A stretch of 64,000 nt of DNA from Sitta carolinensis (GCA_032173965.1 JAVUNC010000004.1:59869501-59933500); one strand, 5' to 3'; positions 46,988-60,527 are shown, counted from the first letter of the stretch. Notes: generated from the sequence alone by a model not told the origin. Numbers and translations are program-made.

Positions 46988-47765
46988 TTTGAAAACATAT
47001 AGATCTAGCTTAGTAAAAGATAATGTTAAAATCCGTTTGAAGGAACTGAAGACAAATCACATCTCAGCAAAATACTTAAGTTTTGTTAAAAGTTTATGCC
47101 AGACAGGGAAGCAAACAGCAGCACAAGAACAGAAGGACTTCAGCAGTTTAAAGAGAGACTGCTGCAAGAAGAGCAAGTGTAGGAGCTGTTCAACCTGACA
47201 CAGGCATCCACAGTCTTGTCCAAAGATGTTAATTTAGCCTGAAAGGTGTCGGGCACTGGGCCACTGTTTTACAGTGAAACAAATTTGCACACTGATTGAT
47301 TTCTTCAGACTTCAGCAGCCAATTATCCTCATGAAGTTTCTTCCTCCTGTGAAACAAAAATGGTAACTTTGGTTACTGTCTTCTGCAATATCACGGATTT
47401 TCACAGGAAAGAGCCACACCTTACAAATAGAGTTGGAAAGGTATCCTGGCTAAGCACAACAGTGTTAGTGTGAATCCCTCCTGGAAGATGCTAAATCCCT
47501 GAGGCCATTTTTTATCATGGCACCATTATAGAGACAAGGTTTTAACCATTGCATACGTCAAATAGTTTTGATCTTCTCAGGAACTTTTTTACAAAGTCTT
47601 TGGACGTGCATTCAGTTTGTATAAGATAGTTTCCAGCAATTAATTTAATTTGCAGAGTTAAATATCATCAATGTAAAGGGACATCCTAAGCAAAATCCAG
47701 CCTGCTCTAGAAAAAAAAAGTAAAGGAAGCCTGCCCTAGAATAATCATCTGTGCTTTCTGGGAGG
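46988..47765. other. Noncoding stretch, no gene seen
   Basis: No recognised element. Confidence 0.5.
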
Positions 47766-48302
47766 TTATGGCAACAGATGATTGAGCGGTAAATAGAGTG
47801 CCATAACCATCTTCTGTAGCTTTAAGGTGAATTTCTGCCTTTCTGTAATCTCCTGAGTACTTATTTGGTGATAACAACTCTGTAAAGTATTTGTAATCTC
47901 TTTGCTTTGGGCATCACTGATGTTATGCACATAGACAACCATCTGTACTTCTATTTCACAGAAGGCTGAAAAAATTATAGTTTCAGTCGTGAGCTGTGTT
48001 ATTGGTGAACAGAAGACTTCTCCAGCATTTCCATTTATGATTTCTAGGATTAATTCAATCTTCCAGTACACCTTGGGACTATGTCCATTCAGATATTCAA
48101 AACATAGTTTCACAAAATAGTTGCTTATCTGTGTTTTTGTCAAGGAATAGAAAGCAATCAGAATGGTTAAGTGATGTGCAAAAGGCACTCTAACCTTCAA
48201 ATTGTAGGACTTCAAATATACCTTTGAAAGAGGACACTTGGCAATGAGGAAAATGTATATGCATCTCAAAAAACTTGTTAAAAGTAAATTGAAAGACTTC
48301 AC
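47766..48302 (-). other. Unexplained 178-codon open frame
   Basis: A 178-codon frame in clearly AT-rich DNA where stops should be frequent. Inside it, on the minus strand, a convincing acceptor ('ctattccttgacaaaaacacag', about 48133) precedes roughly 120 open codons to the stop. The predicted segment is rich in I/F/Y/V/T with four cysteines and looks protein-like (for example SNYFVKLCFEYLNGHSPKVY), but I recognise no family. No good donor lies before the stop, so it would be a terminal exon. Options are an unrecognised exon, a decayed retrocopy or chance. Confidence 0.2.
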
Positions 48303-50073
48303 TAAAACATCCTTTTACAGTAGCTTTCCTATGGCTGTACAAAAATACAGACACCCATGCACAAACAGGGGAAGGGAGAAATCACAGTGCAATCTGGGGA
48401 GTTCAGTTACTCATTCCAGTACATTGAAATCACAATTTTATCATAAAGTAATACAGTTTTATAGAATTTAATTTCTCACCAGTGTTTCAATGTCTTCAAA
48501 TGACATTAATCTGTAGGAATGTATTTTTAGTTTCTCAGTATGTTTCAGGTAAATTTTTGGAGTGAAGTAAAAAGGTGAAAATATATTTTCTGTTGTACAC
48601 ATGTAAGTGCAAAATCAGCTTTTCTCTCAAGCACTACAAATAATCATGAACAGCTCAAAATCTCATCAATGTGCATGGGTTGTCCATTTCAAGAAAAGCT
48701 GAAATGAAAGAGGAAGAAATGACTGGGAGAGAAATGGTTTATGTTATTTTGGTTTTTATTTTATTGCTAGAAACTGCTGTCTCTTTACATTTTCTTCTCC
48801 TGAAAAGAGGTTGCGCTCAGTGACTAAATCTGTCCTCTCAAGGGAGCATGCATTACTACTGCAGCAGTGGAGGTGGAGGCAGCCCAAGCCCAGAGTTAGT
48901 CTCAGAGACTAATCAGCCCTTTTCTTAATATCAAGAACTCAATTCCAACTTCTTGTTTTATTGCTGCCTTATAACAAGGAAAAGGAAAAATAAATGAAGT
49001 TACAAGAACTGAATGATAAATTAAGCATATAAAGTCAAGACAGAGAGAATTAATTACTTATTTAAAGATTTGCTCAGCTCTAAGAAGCAGTGTTTATGCT
49101 AACTTCTTATGCTGTTTTAACCTTCTTTGCTCTGATTCCAGGTCTGTAGCTTTCGAGTTTCCATAGTATTTTTGTTTTCATTAAGATGTGGTGACAACAG
49201 CCCATTCTTTCCTAGCACAGAAACTTCCATTGGTCTTAGTCCTTTAGTTCTGCCCTATTGTTTTTTCTTTTGCTCACCTTTCCTGCCACTGTAGAAGCTT
49301 GGCAGAGCAGTGGGTAGGTGATTTATAGAAAGCTTTGGATTCTTCTGTACTTCCTTTATTAAATGGAGAAAGATATTTAATTAGTTCATCATAACTGGCT
49401 TGGATGCAGCCTTCATCATTAAAGTTTGTCAGCTGTCCACATCTGGAGGAGTACTCTAATGGTATTGCTTCCCAGGTCTGCCAGCCCATGTCCTGGTATT
49501 CAGAGGCCTTATGTCTCTGTGCCATTTCCTCCCCTCTGCTCCCGCAAAGCTAGAATGTGAACATATTCATGTTCTCATTTGAATTTCCCTCAGAGGGGTA
49601 TTTCCCAGCTGAGAAGGGGCCAAGAAACACGATACAGCTAGAACTATATCATCTCCATGGAGCTGGAGTGCACAGAAGAAAAAGGAACTCTGAAAATTGC
49701 AGTCTGAGGCAGCCCCCCAAAACAGAAAAGAAAATGTTAAGGTGCATTACAGAGACAGACTCTCCCATAAAAAGGCATGAAGCCAAATATAAGGGATTGG
49801 TAAGAGAGCACAGCCCATCTACCAGTCCATAAGCATTTCATTTAGCTACAAAAGCTGTGGCACCTAAGCAGAGTATGAGTTGATACAAATAAAAGCCAAA
49901 CCTTTGTCCAGCAGTGATCAGATATGTTCATTAGCTTAGTGTCATCTGTGCTCAGTGACACACAGCACGCATGCATGAACGAAGTTCCAGATCTGCAGAC
50001 CTGAAAATCTAGTCAAGTCTCAGGCTTCTGGTTCAGGCATTTATGTGAGTGACCTTGATGAAATCTTTCAGTC
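48303..50073. other. Noncoding stretch, no gene seen
   Basis: No recognised element. Confidence 0.5.
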
Positions 50074-50133
50074 TTTTTGGTTTGGTTTGGTTTATTTGTT
50101 TTGTTTTTTATTTTGTTTTGATTTGTTTTGTTG
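50074..50133 (+). repeat. (TTTGG)n/(TTTTG)n simple repeat
   Basis: T/G-rich imperfect repeat of about 60 bp. The hydrophobic frame through it (F/L/C-rich) is a composition effect. Confidence 0.85.
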
Positions 50134-51534
50134 TCTATTGGGTTTCTTGGTGGTGCTGGAGGGATTAGAAATATCTTCCAATTCACTGTTCTTGTTGTGG
50201 TTTAGCAGTCAAACTTCCACTATTAGGTGGAACATTTAATTGGAAGAGTGGCTGAAGCAACAAGACAAAATCTGGATTAAAAAAAATCCCTCTAAGGACA
50301 GTGGGTAGAATGGGTGGTTGGGCCTAACAAACAGTGACAACCAGACCTCTGTATGCTGTCTCTTTTACAATCTACACTCATCACTCTCATAAAATTAGTC
50401 TAGATAGCTGTGATGATAGTTGGGCAGCCCATTTCACAAGTATAGAATTCACAGCTATTTAACAAGTGCATTTTCTAAGAGTCAGCATGGAACTTGCATG
50501 GGTAAAGTGCAATCTATGTCACACATTCCTGCTAATGACCTAAAGGACTATGCTCTCACAGCAGAAGAAGGGAAAATTAATCTTCACCACAATTGTTCCA
50601 TTTCTCAAACTTCTTTTTAGCAAAGATATAAATTGTGCCAAATATCTATCAGTTTTATGATGACAAGACCATCAAACTTGTTTCATTAAACACCCTCCCC
50701 CCCTCTTACAACTGTCTAAACAAGATTTTTCCATTTAGTACCCTATCAATCCAGAGTTATGATTATTCAGTAACTGAGGGGATCTCTTGTATTTAAATAT
50801 TAATGTTTGTGTAGTTATTAAAGTATTTGATGATTTGTCCAGGGGCACTGTAAAATTAAATATAGCATGTCATTTATGGTAATACAGAGGAGAATAATAA
50901 AAAATCGTTTTCATTCTGGTTTTGTGTCTGGCTCTGCATGTTACTTTTACTGCTTGTTTGATAGTTTGGGGTATTGTGTGTTGTTAAACCATTTTAAATG
51001 TAGGATTTCAAAGCATATTGTTAGGAACATATAAAAGATTATCTCCCAAGTTATGACTTTGTGTTGCTGTGTATGAACTGTTGTCTGACAGTTATACTGC
51101 TGAAGGGGAAGGCAGTTTTCCAATAAACACTTATCATGTATTGGGTGTAGCAGTACAGTAAACCCATAAATATTTTGGGAAGCTCACTTTTGTCCATGCG
51201 GTATTCGCTTTCAGAAATCACCTCAGCCTACTGGAGCAGAGATGTGTATATGTAATTAGTCTTCTCAAGTTATATATATTTAAAGAACATTATTTAGGTA
51301 CTCCACTGACTTCCTCATGCTATAAAGAACAAAAGAGAGAGAAAGCAGGAAGGAAAGAGGTAGAGCATCTTATTTGAGGCAAACACTTGACTGGCATTTT
51401 TATGTGTAGTTGTGTAGCTTCTTCAGGGATAGGTTTTTGAGGTGGGATAATGGAAAAAAAAAGTGCCTATGCTTGACCCATTCTGCTAGGAAACCATTCT
51501 GTCCATTTAAAAACAATAGTAGAAAAAATGACTT
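50134..51534. other. Noncoding stretch, no gene seen
   Basis: AT-rich; no recognised element. Confidence 0.5.
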
Positions 51535-51630
51535 TGATAAGGTCACTCAGAGCCACAGCCAGAAATAGAAAGCAGGTCATAGGAATCTAAGTCAGAGCAC
51601 TTGCTATGAGACCAGACTGGTATTTCCTGC
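51535..51630 (+). repeat. MIR-like SINE fragment
   Basis: The words 'gataaggtcactcagagcc', 'agccagaaatagaaagcagg', 'ggaatctaagtcagagcac' and 'tgagaccagactg' follow the order of the MIR/CORE-SINE segment that normally reads 'aaggtcacacag', 'gagccaggaatagaa' and 'accactagacca'. Confidence 0.45.
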
Positions 51631-53349
51631 TGAAAAAAAATTAAATGAGGTAAAATCTTGAATGACTGCTTTTACTGCACAAGAGAGGGGATATGATTGA
51701 GGCCTGCTTCAGTTTTTTCATATAGGTAATTGTAAAATGATTCTGTGGCTAATGATGGACAGCTGCTACAGAATGTATCTCTTCTTGGTAAAAAGGTATA
51801 GCAATCTATTATTTTTTAAATATGCCAGGCAAACTGAATGAATACAGGAAACAGAAACTGAAACAACAGAAGCACTTGGGATATTTAAGTTTTATTTATT
51901 ATGTTCATTCTAAGCCTGTTTTTAAAGCTGATCATAACTTTCTGACAGTGTGTGTGTATATATGTATGTATGTGTGTAATGTAGCTAAATTACTGTAAAG
52001 CAGCTTTGTTTATAAATTACAAATATGTAAAAGTCAGAACATTCACTTGGTGTTCTCAGCAAACCAGTAATTCACCTGTCTCAATATTCACTATAGAGAA
52101 GTGCTCTTCATGTTGACTGTGATGGCAAGATACCAAGTGCATTTTTTTTCACTGGCTTAGCTAGAAATGCTTCACGGGAGGTTTGGGATCCTCATTATGT
52201 AACAGCAATTTAGAAATTTTTAATTACGGACATATATGCATGTGAGGCATCCGGATTATGGTTCCAATCCAAAGCCCGTTGCAGGCAATGCAAAGACTCA
52301 CATCAAGTACATAAATTGCTCAATCAAAACCCAAGTGCTTATACTGGAAATAATACACAAATTAGAGTAGTGCCTTTTCCAAAGGACAGATTAATCTGTA
52401 CAGACCTCAGTGCTACCACAACAAGGCTGTTTCCTGTTTAAAATGGGTTTGTATGTGTTTACATTACACCTTGGTATGCCATGGGGATATGTGCAACTAC
52501 CATGCCAGGCTGTTTGAAAGGGCTGGAATGGCAGTATGGCAAAGAATCTGTAGCCTCAGGAGTGATGTGTGGAGAAGGCTTTACCATGAGCAGTGAAGAA
52601 TGGAGACCACATCGATCAGAGACGAATGTGGTATGTAAATCTTCACTCCTTCCCCGTGTCTCAACTGAGTCTTCAGGCACATATCAAACACAGGGAGTGT
52701 TTTAGCTGAACACCAAGCAAGAGCGCAAGACACTCTTGCACTGGACTAAAATGGCTGCAAAGCACAGAACCGGTGTCTGTGTCATGCAGGCAGCACAAAG
52801 TAAGGTCAGAAGACTTCTCATAGCCTCCTGGAGAACAGCCAAGAAACAAAGGGCTTCCATTGAAGTTTGAAAAACAGATGCTCTTCCAGCCTTAGAACTG
52901 CAACAGCTTCTACCAAACAGCTCTATCAAAACACACCCATCACCTTCTGTCTTGGCACTTCACTCCTGTCACCTCACTTCTCTGTCACTGCATGCCTATA
53001 TCTTGCATTTCACTTCAGACTCAAATTCACTTCAGTATTTATCTTGAGGGCTTATCCCTTCTCATCCTTCATGATTTCATATAGTGAATCAGAATCCTTA
53101 GCTCTCACCTCATTTTTACAAAAGGTGAAATGCTTTTCATCCCATTTTCTTAGGAAGGTATTTTCCCCATGTCTTTATATCTGCATGTGAAGGAGACATT
53201 ACAGAAGGCTGCCTAGTCATTTTGTCATCCTCCTTCAAATAATTCTCTTACTCTCACTGCTGTGATGACTAAAAAATTATCTGAGAATGGTTAAACAGCT
53301 GGTGTGCTGTGGCCACCACTTCTTATAGTAATTGTAATCCTCCCACTGT
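51631..53349. other. Mostly noncoding
   Basis: A (TG)n/(TATG)n tract lies at 51946-51977. At 52509-52630 a 122-nt open segment ends in a good donor ('atgtg|gtatgt') after a weak acceptor; both strands are open there and the peptide is unrecognised. No other element seen. Confidence 0.4.
51946..51977 (+). repeat. (TG)n/(TATG)n microsatellite
   Basis: GT dinucleotides are followed by TATG units over about 30 bp. Confidence 0.85.
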
Positions 53350-53505
53350 AACCTCGAGATGTCTCTGTCTCTTTGTTGTATTCATCTGTTGTCTATTAAC
53401 ATATTCTCGGACTGTGAAATATCCAAGATAGGAACCAGCCTTTTTCACTCACCCATAAAAATCAGCATAGTGCCTTGCACTCTGGCACCCTCACAAACAT
53501 CACTG
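53350..53505 (+). repeat. MIR-like SINE fragment
   Basis: Contains 'gtctattaacatattct', 'actgtgaa', 'ataggaaccagcctttttc' and 'catagtgccttgcac', parallel to the 'tctattagactgtaagctc', 'gcagggacc' and 'acagtgcctagcac' order of amniote MIR relatives. Strongly diverged. Confidence 0.4.
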
Positions 53506-53754
53506 CTGAGTTCCCTTACTGTTACCTCCAGCACAACTAAATTGTAATTTTTTTGAGAAAATTAATTGGAAGACAATTATAGACACATGAGTAATATATC
53601 TACTCTGCTTTCATGGAAGAATTCACTTACTTTAGATATATTTATGTCACTGTGTGACATACAAAAAATATAGGGACACAAATCGTGTATCAGACTTCAG
53701 TATATTGTTAAAAAGTTACTGGAAATTGGTGCACTACACACCCATATATATCTC

Positions 53755-53906
53755 TAATATTTGGACAATAATTCTGCAGCTCACAAGGATGTTGCAAGGA
53801 TTAGTTAAAAAGCTAGCATTTATAAAGTGCTTTGAATATTAAAAGAGCTACCTAAATGTGCAATATTATATTATTACTATTATAACTATTATAACTATAT
53901 TATTAC

Positions 53907-53941
<35 letters not shown>

Positions 53942-53958
53942 TATTATTATTATTGAAT
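53755..53958 (+). repeat. MIR-like SINE with (ATT)n microsatellite tail
   Basis: 'ctcacaaggatgttgcaagg', 'gcatttataaagtgctttga' and 'gagctacctaaatg' correspond to the terminal part of amniote MIR relatives ('ctcacaggggtgttgtgagg', 'taaagtgctttga', 'gctatataaatg'), followed by about 90 bp of ATT/ACT units. The microsatellite most likely grew from the SINE tail. Confidence 0.55.
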
Positions 53959-56900
53959 CATATTTATTCAAACTTGTTGGAATCACTAAATATTCAAAAT
54001 CTCTGTTGGAGGTGTGTGTGCGTATTATTATTTTTTAATGTAGCAATGAAGTTCTAGGCACACCAAGAAAGACTGTGTCATGTTTGATTGGCAAAAATGT
54101 TTCCCCTGCAGTATGTGCCTGCCTCCTGCTACTTACATATATCAGAAATGATTGGTAGGTGCCATTCAAACTTTCCATCTTTTTCCTTGTAGCCTCTAGA
54201 AATGTCACCGTAACCAAAGGTTAGCAAAGTACTGTTTTCTCTGTTGTAATTAGAGCTGAACTAATCCCAAGTTGTGACTCAACAGGTACAGAAGAGATCT
54301 GTTGTTTCAAGAACTGTTAGGAATGGACAGGCAAAGACTCGTCAATCCACAGCCCATGCAGAGCAATCTGAGCAGCCAGGACCTACAAGGTAAATTCCTC
54401 TGCAGTAATTTCAAGTTTAACCATGGGGTTATATCATGGGTAGGTGATAAAAAGTTAAACATCACAAGAAAACCAAAACAAATCCATTCATAGCAAAACA
54501 TGCCCCATCTCCAAAGGGAATGCCCCCTTTTTAGTCCTTTCCCACTTCTGCCTCCTGCACCCTCTGCTGCCATGGCCCTGCAGCTTGACTCCCAGGAAGG
54601 TAATAGCAGGGTTGAAGTGGATATGTCCCTAAAGGGCAGTGACCCGAATAAGCTTCCCCTCTGACTTGTCCATTTGGAAAGTTCAGTGCACAGGCAGAGC
54701 AAAGTTCTGTGTGGAGGAAACGTTTTGTTTTTTTTCATTAGCAGTGTTTCAGCTCTAAACCTAGTACCCAGTTAGGTGTCCTTGGTACTTCTGAAAAACT
54801 GAATTGCATTAGATCATGGAATGCTACTATGTAGCCGGGTAGCAGTTGGCATAATCAAACCAAAGTCATCTAGACTCAAGCTCAGTGACGAAAGAAGCGA
54901 ATGGAAATAAAATATATTAAAATGGCACATTTTGCCCAGCCACCATTATTGTGACAGGAGCACTGTAGCAATCTCCATTCACAGGGAGGACACACACAGC
55001 CATGGAGGAGGATACAACAAACATATTGGGTAGGAAGAAATGAGTTGATCAAACCAAATGTTGGAGTGAGGACAGATCAAATGATGCCACATGGAAAATT
55101 ATGGTTGGGAATGAAGAAGTGGTCCATTTAACAGTACATAAAGTCTCTGTAATATGCATAAAATCAGCAGCTAGCAGATGTTTTCTGACACAGTGCATCT
55201 GTATGAGGCTGAGGCATATTCAGTTCCACTGTAGCGGCAATACACAGAGCAGATATAATGGCAGACCCTCCAGACAGATGAAGGCAGCCCTGCTCTTACT
55301 TAATAATAACAGTAAATAATAACTTGCATTAATTAGCAATCAGAAATTTAATCATGGATTTGGATGCAATTGTGGGAGGTATCATACAGAGGATGAAAGG
55401 AAAACCTATCATCCTTTGGTAACAGATAAGATGAGGAAAAAAAATTCATTTCAGCCCTGTGTTCGATAAGATCTTGCTGAAAATATCACCTTTGGGTTAC
55501 AGCTCTCCATTCATACTTTGTGGCCAAAGGCAACTTCTTTTAAATCTCAGGGAAAAATCTTTAGTCAACTCAAGTCTGCAGAAATGCCAATGAAAATATT
55601 TTTTCTTCAGTTAAAAATAATATTGTGCATTTTATTTCACTGAAGTGTCTGAGTTTTGAAAAAGTAGATGATCTTGAGCAGGATGGTTTATTTAAAGAAC
55701 TAATACATCAAGGATATTTTCTTTCCTGAAGTGACTTGTTAGCTGGGAGCTAGTGGAGGAAAATATAGATGGTTCTGTCTCAGGCTTCTCTGCTATCCCA
55801 AAAAGCCATTCATGCCTATCCATGGCAAAATATAGGCTACTCACAGTAAGCAGTGCAGATATTCACAATTTGTTCTTTGTTCTTCAGTGGTTTTACTAGA
55901 AGAAATAATGACTGAGAGACTTAAAATATCATAATGAACACTTAATTGGTCATGATTACCATAACTGATAAAAATATGGAAGTTTTCAATACTAGAATTT
56001 ATTTCAGGTCATCTGAACACTCAGGGCCAGAATGATGAAGGTTATCTTAGAGTCCACCAGCACTTTTGACAAATAAATTTATTTCAAATCAACACAAGAA
56101 GACTGAAGCCAATTGAACAGTACTGCACTTGACCAAACACAGTTGAGAAGCACCCAGTCTTGAGCACAATGACATCATGTCTTGGACACAGTACAGCCAA
56201 GTGTTTGCAGCTTCCAAGGATCATATTCATCAGGGAAAGAGATTTTAAAAGCTTCAGTCATGCAAAGTACAGTTCTTATACTACAGACTACAGATCATGT
56301 ATCTTCTTAAGCCACTACGCTTAATGATTTTTAAGATTCTCAGCTGTTTTCAGAGCCTTTTATGGAACAGTTCAGAGAAAGCTAGAAATCTCTTCAGCCC
56401 ACACTAACATGACTTCCCAAAGCATCTCTGTGAAACAACTGTCTGCAATGAGAATGAGAGATGTCAGTGCAGGACGCAGAAAGCTGAATATGGACCTATC
56501 TCCCTTTTGAAAACACTGAAACAGCAACAGATCTTCCTGCCACGAGATTACTTTTTGTCCAAGAGACACATCGGCAATACAAAACAATAAATAAATGCTA
56601 ACTGTAAGATATAAATGTCGAGATAAAAAATATGTACCTCTGTGCATAATTATGTTAAAGTATATTATCTTGGAGTGCATTACCATGGAGGTAAATTGGA
56701 TATAGCTGCCTTAACAGATACCAGGGATTAAGTTTTATACAACAGTTCCAGAACCACAAAGGGAGAGAAGCTTTAAAATGGGACACACTCACCCCGAAAA
56801 GGTTGTCAGTGAAAAATGAGCATATGTAGAAAGCTCACTTAAACTGATCTCCCTAGTAACTTTTTCTGTTTTGGACAACAATCTCTCACATCTCCAGAAG

Positions 56901-57059
56901 TGTCTGTAGTATTGCCATTGTGGCACTGGATGCCAATTGCCAAGGGCTTTGTTAATAGAAAATGGAATTATTTTAACTCAGCATTCTTTATTCTTATTGA
57001 GTGTGATTTACTGTAGTGTTATAGAGAAGGTCTCATTGTCACCTGATCATATCTTGTCA
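53959..57059. other. Noncoding stretch, no gene seen
   Basis: No recognised element. The 143-codon minus frame at 54307-54738 has no domain and overlaps an open plus frame. Confidence 0.5.
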
Positions 57060-57240
57060 CAAACAATGAGATTACTGTCAGGGAGAAAGCTGCTCATTCC
57101 AAGAAACATCTGGTAATAAATTGATTACTGGCTGAAGCTGATTCTTTACAAAAAGAGCAATCAATTACATATCTGCCATTGCTCAAAGAGTCTTATAGAG
57201 AGAGGCACATAAAATAATCACTAAATAATTGCACATGGAG
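57060..57240. promoter_or_regulatory. Candidate conserved noncoding block
   Basis: Clustered homeodomain-type words (ATTGATTACTGG at 57120, TCAATTACAT at 57161, AATAATCACTAAATAAT near 57212) in repeat-free DNA. A regulatory role is inferred from motif clustering only. Confidence 0.2.
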
Positions 57241-59287
57241 GCTTGGGCTGGACTGTGTGAAATCAACTTAGACACACACACAGGAGTATAAAGTGTTTTT
57301 CACACACTTTGAAAGCCACAATGTAAAAAGCAATGATTGTAGATGACCATGCATAATAACTGGGTTGTGAAGAAGCATCTTGATCAACCTCATTCTAAGC
57401 ACAGCATACTCAATACTGTTTACACTCACAGAGTAATAGTTATTTTTAACAATCACTAATGAGCTGAAATATCCCAGCCCCCTCTTCACACTTAGTATTC
57501 ATTTTCAGATCTACTATTCCACTGCCTTCATAAATCCAGGAGGCCCCTGGGAGATCTCTTCCTTGCCTTGCGACCATGCCTGTGGGACGTGCTGCTGTTC
57601 CTCCCCTGACACTAATTCCACAGACATCAGGGGAGATACACAAAGAAATGCACCAGGATACAAGCTCCACATCAAGAGAAATAAAGACTATGAATGATCT
57701 CTTTTCTTACCCCTGCCTCCCTGTTTAAGCCATGGAGAGCCTTCCTTCATCAGTGCCTTTACCTCCTGAATGTCAAAACAGGCTGTGGGACTGTCTGCCA
57801 CCCCCCAGAGCAGGAGACTACAAGAAAGATTCCCCAGTGAACATTCCAGGCATGGATCCAACTGCTGAATTAGGACAGAAGAGGAAAGACTTGTCTCTAC
57901 CTGGTGCTGTGAGGATTCATTTGTTCACATTTTTCTTCCCTTCCAGAAGGAAAGACTGCAGAAAAATTCCTCACCCCTTCTTTTTGGTCTCCCATTTATT
58001 CATAAACTAGGTTGAGAATTTGGGTCTGGCTGGTACAAGATCAGGCTTTTCAGTCCTTTGTTGCTCCACTAGCGCCAATTACACGGGAACAACAAAAATC
58101 TCAGTCATCATCTGCTGCTAGAAGAGGTGATTGCTGAATGATCCTCTTGTATATACATATTCACTACTGCTGTCATGGCCACAAAAGAAGTTCTATCCTG
58201 TATTCTTATTTCCAGTTTATTAAAGATCATTTTCTTCCTTTTTTGTTTCCCATGTTGAAAAATTAAGGTTCTTTACTTTTTTTTATAAAGTGCCATTGCC
58301 CAACACTTGTGAGAAATGAAGACCATAAAGGCCCTCCTCCCCAGAAGGGCTGGCAAAATCCATGCCGACTCTGGTTCATCTGAACCACTGTCCAATGTTT
58401 ACTTCCCCGATTTTAATATAACAGTGTAATGACTTTTTTTTTTTTTTTTTTTTTTAACTATTTGGGAAGCTAACATCAATTACATGAACTCAGAGAGCTC
58501 ACCAGTGAAATGAGAAATACAGAATGCTTTGGAAGTGACATGGAGGAGAGGTGGGGGGGGAAGGGGGAGCACCTGCAGATTGTCATGGTAAGGGCTGCAG
58601 GAGAGGCAGGAAATAGAGAGGAAAGCTGAGAAGGTAGTTGCAGATTTAGGAGGAGAGGATGGATTTGAACTATGATAGAGTTGCAATGAGCACTCAAATA
58701 CTAGGATGGGTCCTAGTAAAAGGTTTGAAGATAGAGAGTATATTCAATTTGTATACACAGCTGTTCCTAACATGCCTCTGGAAAGAAGCAAGAGCAGGGT
58801 CAAGAGGTTGATGTGGTTTTTCATAGAGTATAACCGTTTATTTTAGGCCCAGTTTCCAGAAGTGATTTAACACTCCATTTAAGTGCTAGCTTTTAAACAG
58901 TAAATGGAAACACACCATTCTCCAGGAAAAAAAAAAAAAATCAACAAGCAAGGAACTCTAGCACAACCTCTGATTAGCAAGAAAACACATGAAGACAGGG
59001 ACAATGAGTCCAGTTAAAAATTACCTGTAAATACAGTAATGACAGAGCTATACACATTTACAGTGAAGAAAAATGGAGAGATGAAGAATGAGGGCTAGCC
59101 CAAGAGGTATTCTTGGAGAAACCTAGAATAATCTTTATATGAGCAATGTATTATTGATTGTGGTTCTGAAAGCACAGCTGCAACTGTAATAGTCAATGTA
59201 GTAGTAGCAGTAGTATAGATCCTTTCTTCCAATTGTTTTTCTTCCAAATGTCCCTATTGTGCATTATCCTGATACACTATTAGAAAC
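57241..59287. other. Noncoding stretch, no gene seen
   Basis: No recognised element. Includes a run of 22 T (58434-58455), a G-rich quadruplex-prone patch at 58551-58568 and a short poly(A) near 58928. Confidence 0.5.
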
Positions 59288-59405
59288 AGGCCATAAAGAG
59301 GCCAAGTGATTAGCCTGGTATCATGTGCACCACTGATGGACCCAGACTTTGATCCTTGTACAACAGGACTCCAGGTGTCCTCTGTCTGTTTAGCTGTGCT
59401 GCCAC
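59288..59405 (+). repeat. MIR-like SINE fragment
   Basis: 'agaggccaagtgattagcctgg', 'gatggacccagactttgatcc' and 'gactccaggtgtcctctgtc' follow the MIR order 'agaggttaagtgacttgccc', 'cagagccaggaattgaaccc' and 'caggtgtcctgactcc'. Diverged; no tail. Confidence 0.45.
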
Positions 59406-60157
59406 AACATGGCAAGACACTGTCCCACAGCCCATTCAAAATACACTGCTAAAAGCTGTAAACATGTAAAGTTCTGTGAGTTTTAGTTTCTTCCATCTAG
59501 AAGTGACACCCAGCAAGATTTTACTTCTGCCAGTTAAGGATTTCTGAAAATCTTCTGCCCTGGATCCAGGGAGTGCTGAAGCAGTATGTGGTATTTTTCT
59601 CAGAAGAGCTAAAAGTGCTGCACAACACTCAGTGGTTCCAGCACAGTGATACAAAAACCATGTGGCACTTCTAGCTACTTGATGACAGATATTCTCTTGT
59701 GTTTGGCCATACACTTACAATACATTTATTCTTAGGATTATGTCATTGAGCATGAGCTGCTTTCAGGCATTAGATCATACACCTGGTCCTTCCTCAAATG
59801 ATGTTTTAACCATTTGCTGAAAGCACCAGTTGAAAGGATGATTTGACTAAGTGACTAATTTGACTGAATGCCTGTAACACTTACAAACTATTTTTAAGCC
59901 ATTTAAAAAGCTTCGTCTCATAGATTTGGGCAAAAGCTGCATATATTGTGGGTCAGCACAAAGTAGCAATTCACAGATGTGCCTCTCTAAAAAAATCACT
60001 ATTTTTGGAGGCATTTGCTCCTGTATCAATTCAGACTAGTACTATATCTTTTCTTTGTTCTCATGGATAAAATAGGCAATACCTTCAAAAGTAAATACAT
60101 AAATAAATTAGGTAAGAATGGGAGGTTTTCAAAGGCATAAAGGCATAAAACCAGGAA
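59406..60157. other. Noncoding stretch, no gene seen
   Basis: No recognised element. Confidence 0.5.
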
Positions 60158-60527
60158 TTAGGTACCTAAGAGATGACTGAGGGGACCTCATCAATGTCCA
60201 TAAGTATCTGAAGGGAGGGTGTCAGGAGGATGGGTCCAGGCTCTGTTTGGTGGTGCCAAGCAATAGGACAAGGAGCAACAGACAGGAACTGATGCACAGG
60301 AGGTTCCACCTCAATGTGAGGAAGAATTTCTTTACTGTGTAAGCGACCATGCACTGGAACAGGTTGCCCAGAGAGGTTGTGGAGTTTTCCTCACTGAAGA
60401 TATCCAAGAACCATCTAGAAACAAGCCTGTGCCCTGTGCTCTAGGATAACCTGGTTAAGCAGGGAGGTTTAAACAGGTGATCCATTGTGGTCCCTTCTAA
60501 CCTGACCCATTCTCTGATTCTGTGAAG
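60158..60527 (+). mobile_element. CR1 LINE, 3' end with tail
   Basis: Sense CR1: 'ataagtatctgaagggaggg', 'tccaggctctgtttggtgg', 'acaggaggttccacctcaat', 'gcactggaacaggttgccca', 'gaggttgtggagt' and a terminal 'cattctctgattctgtga' octamer pair ending at 60527. It is the same subtype as the copy at 33927. 5'-truncated. Confidence 0.93.
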
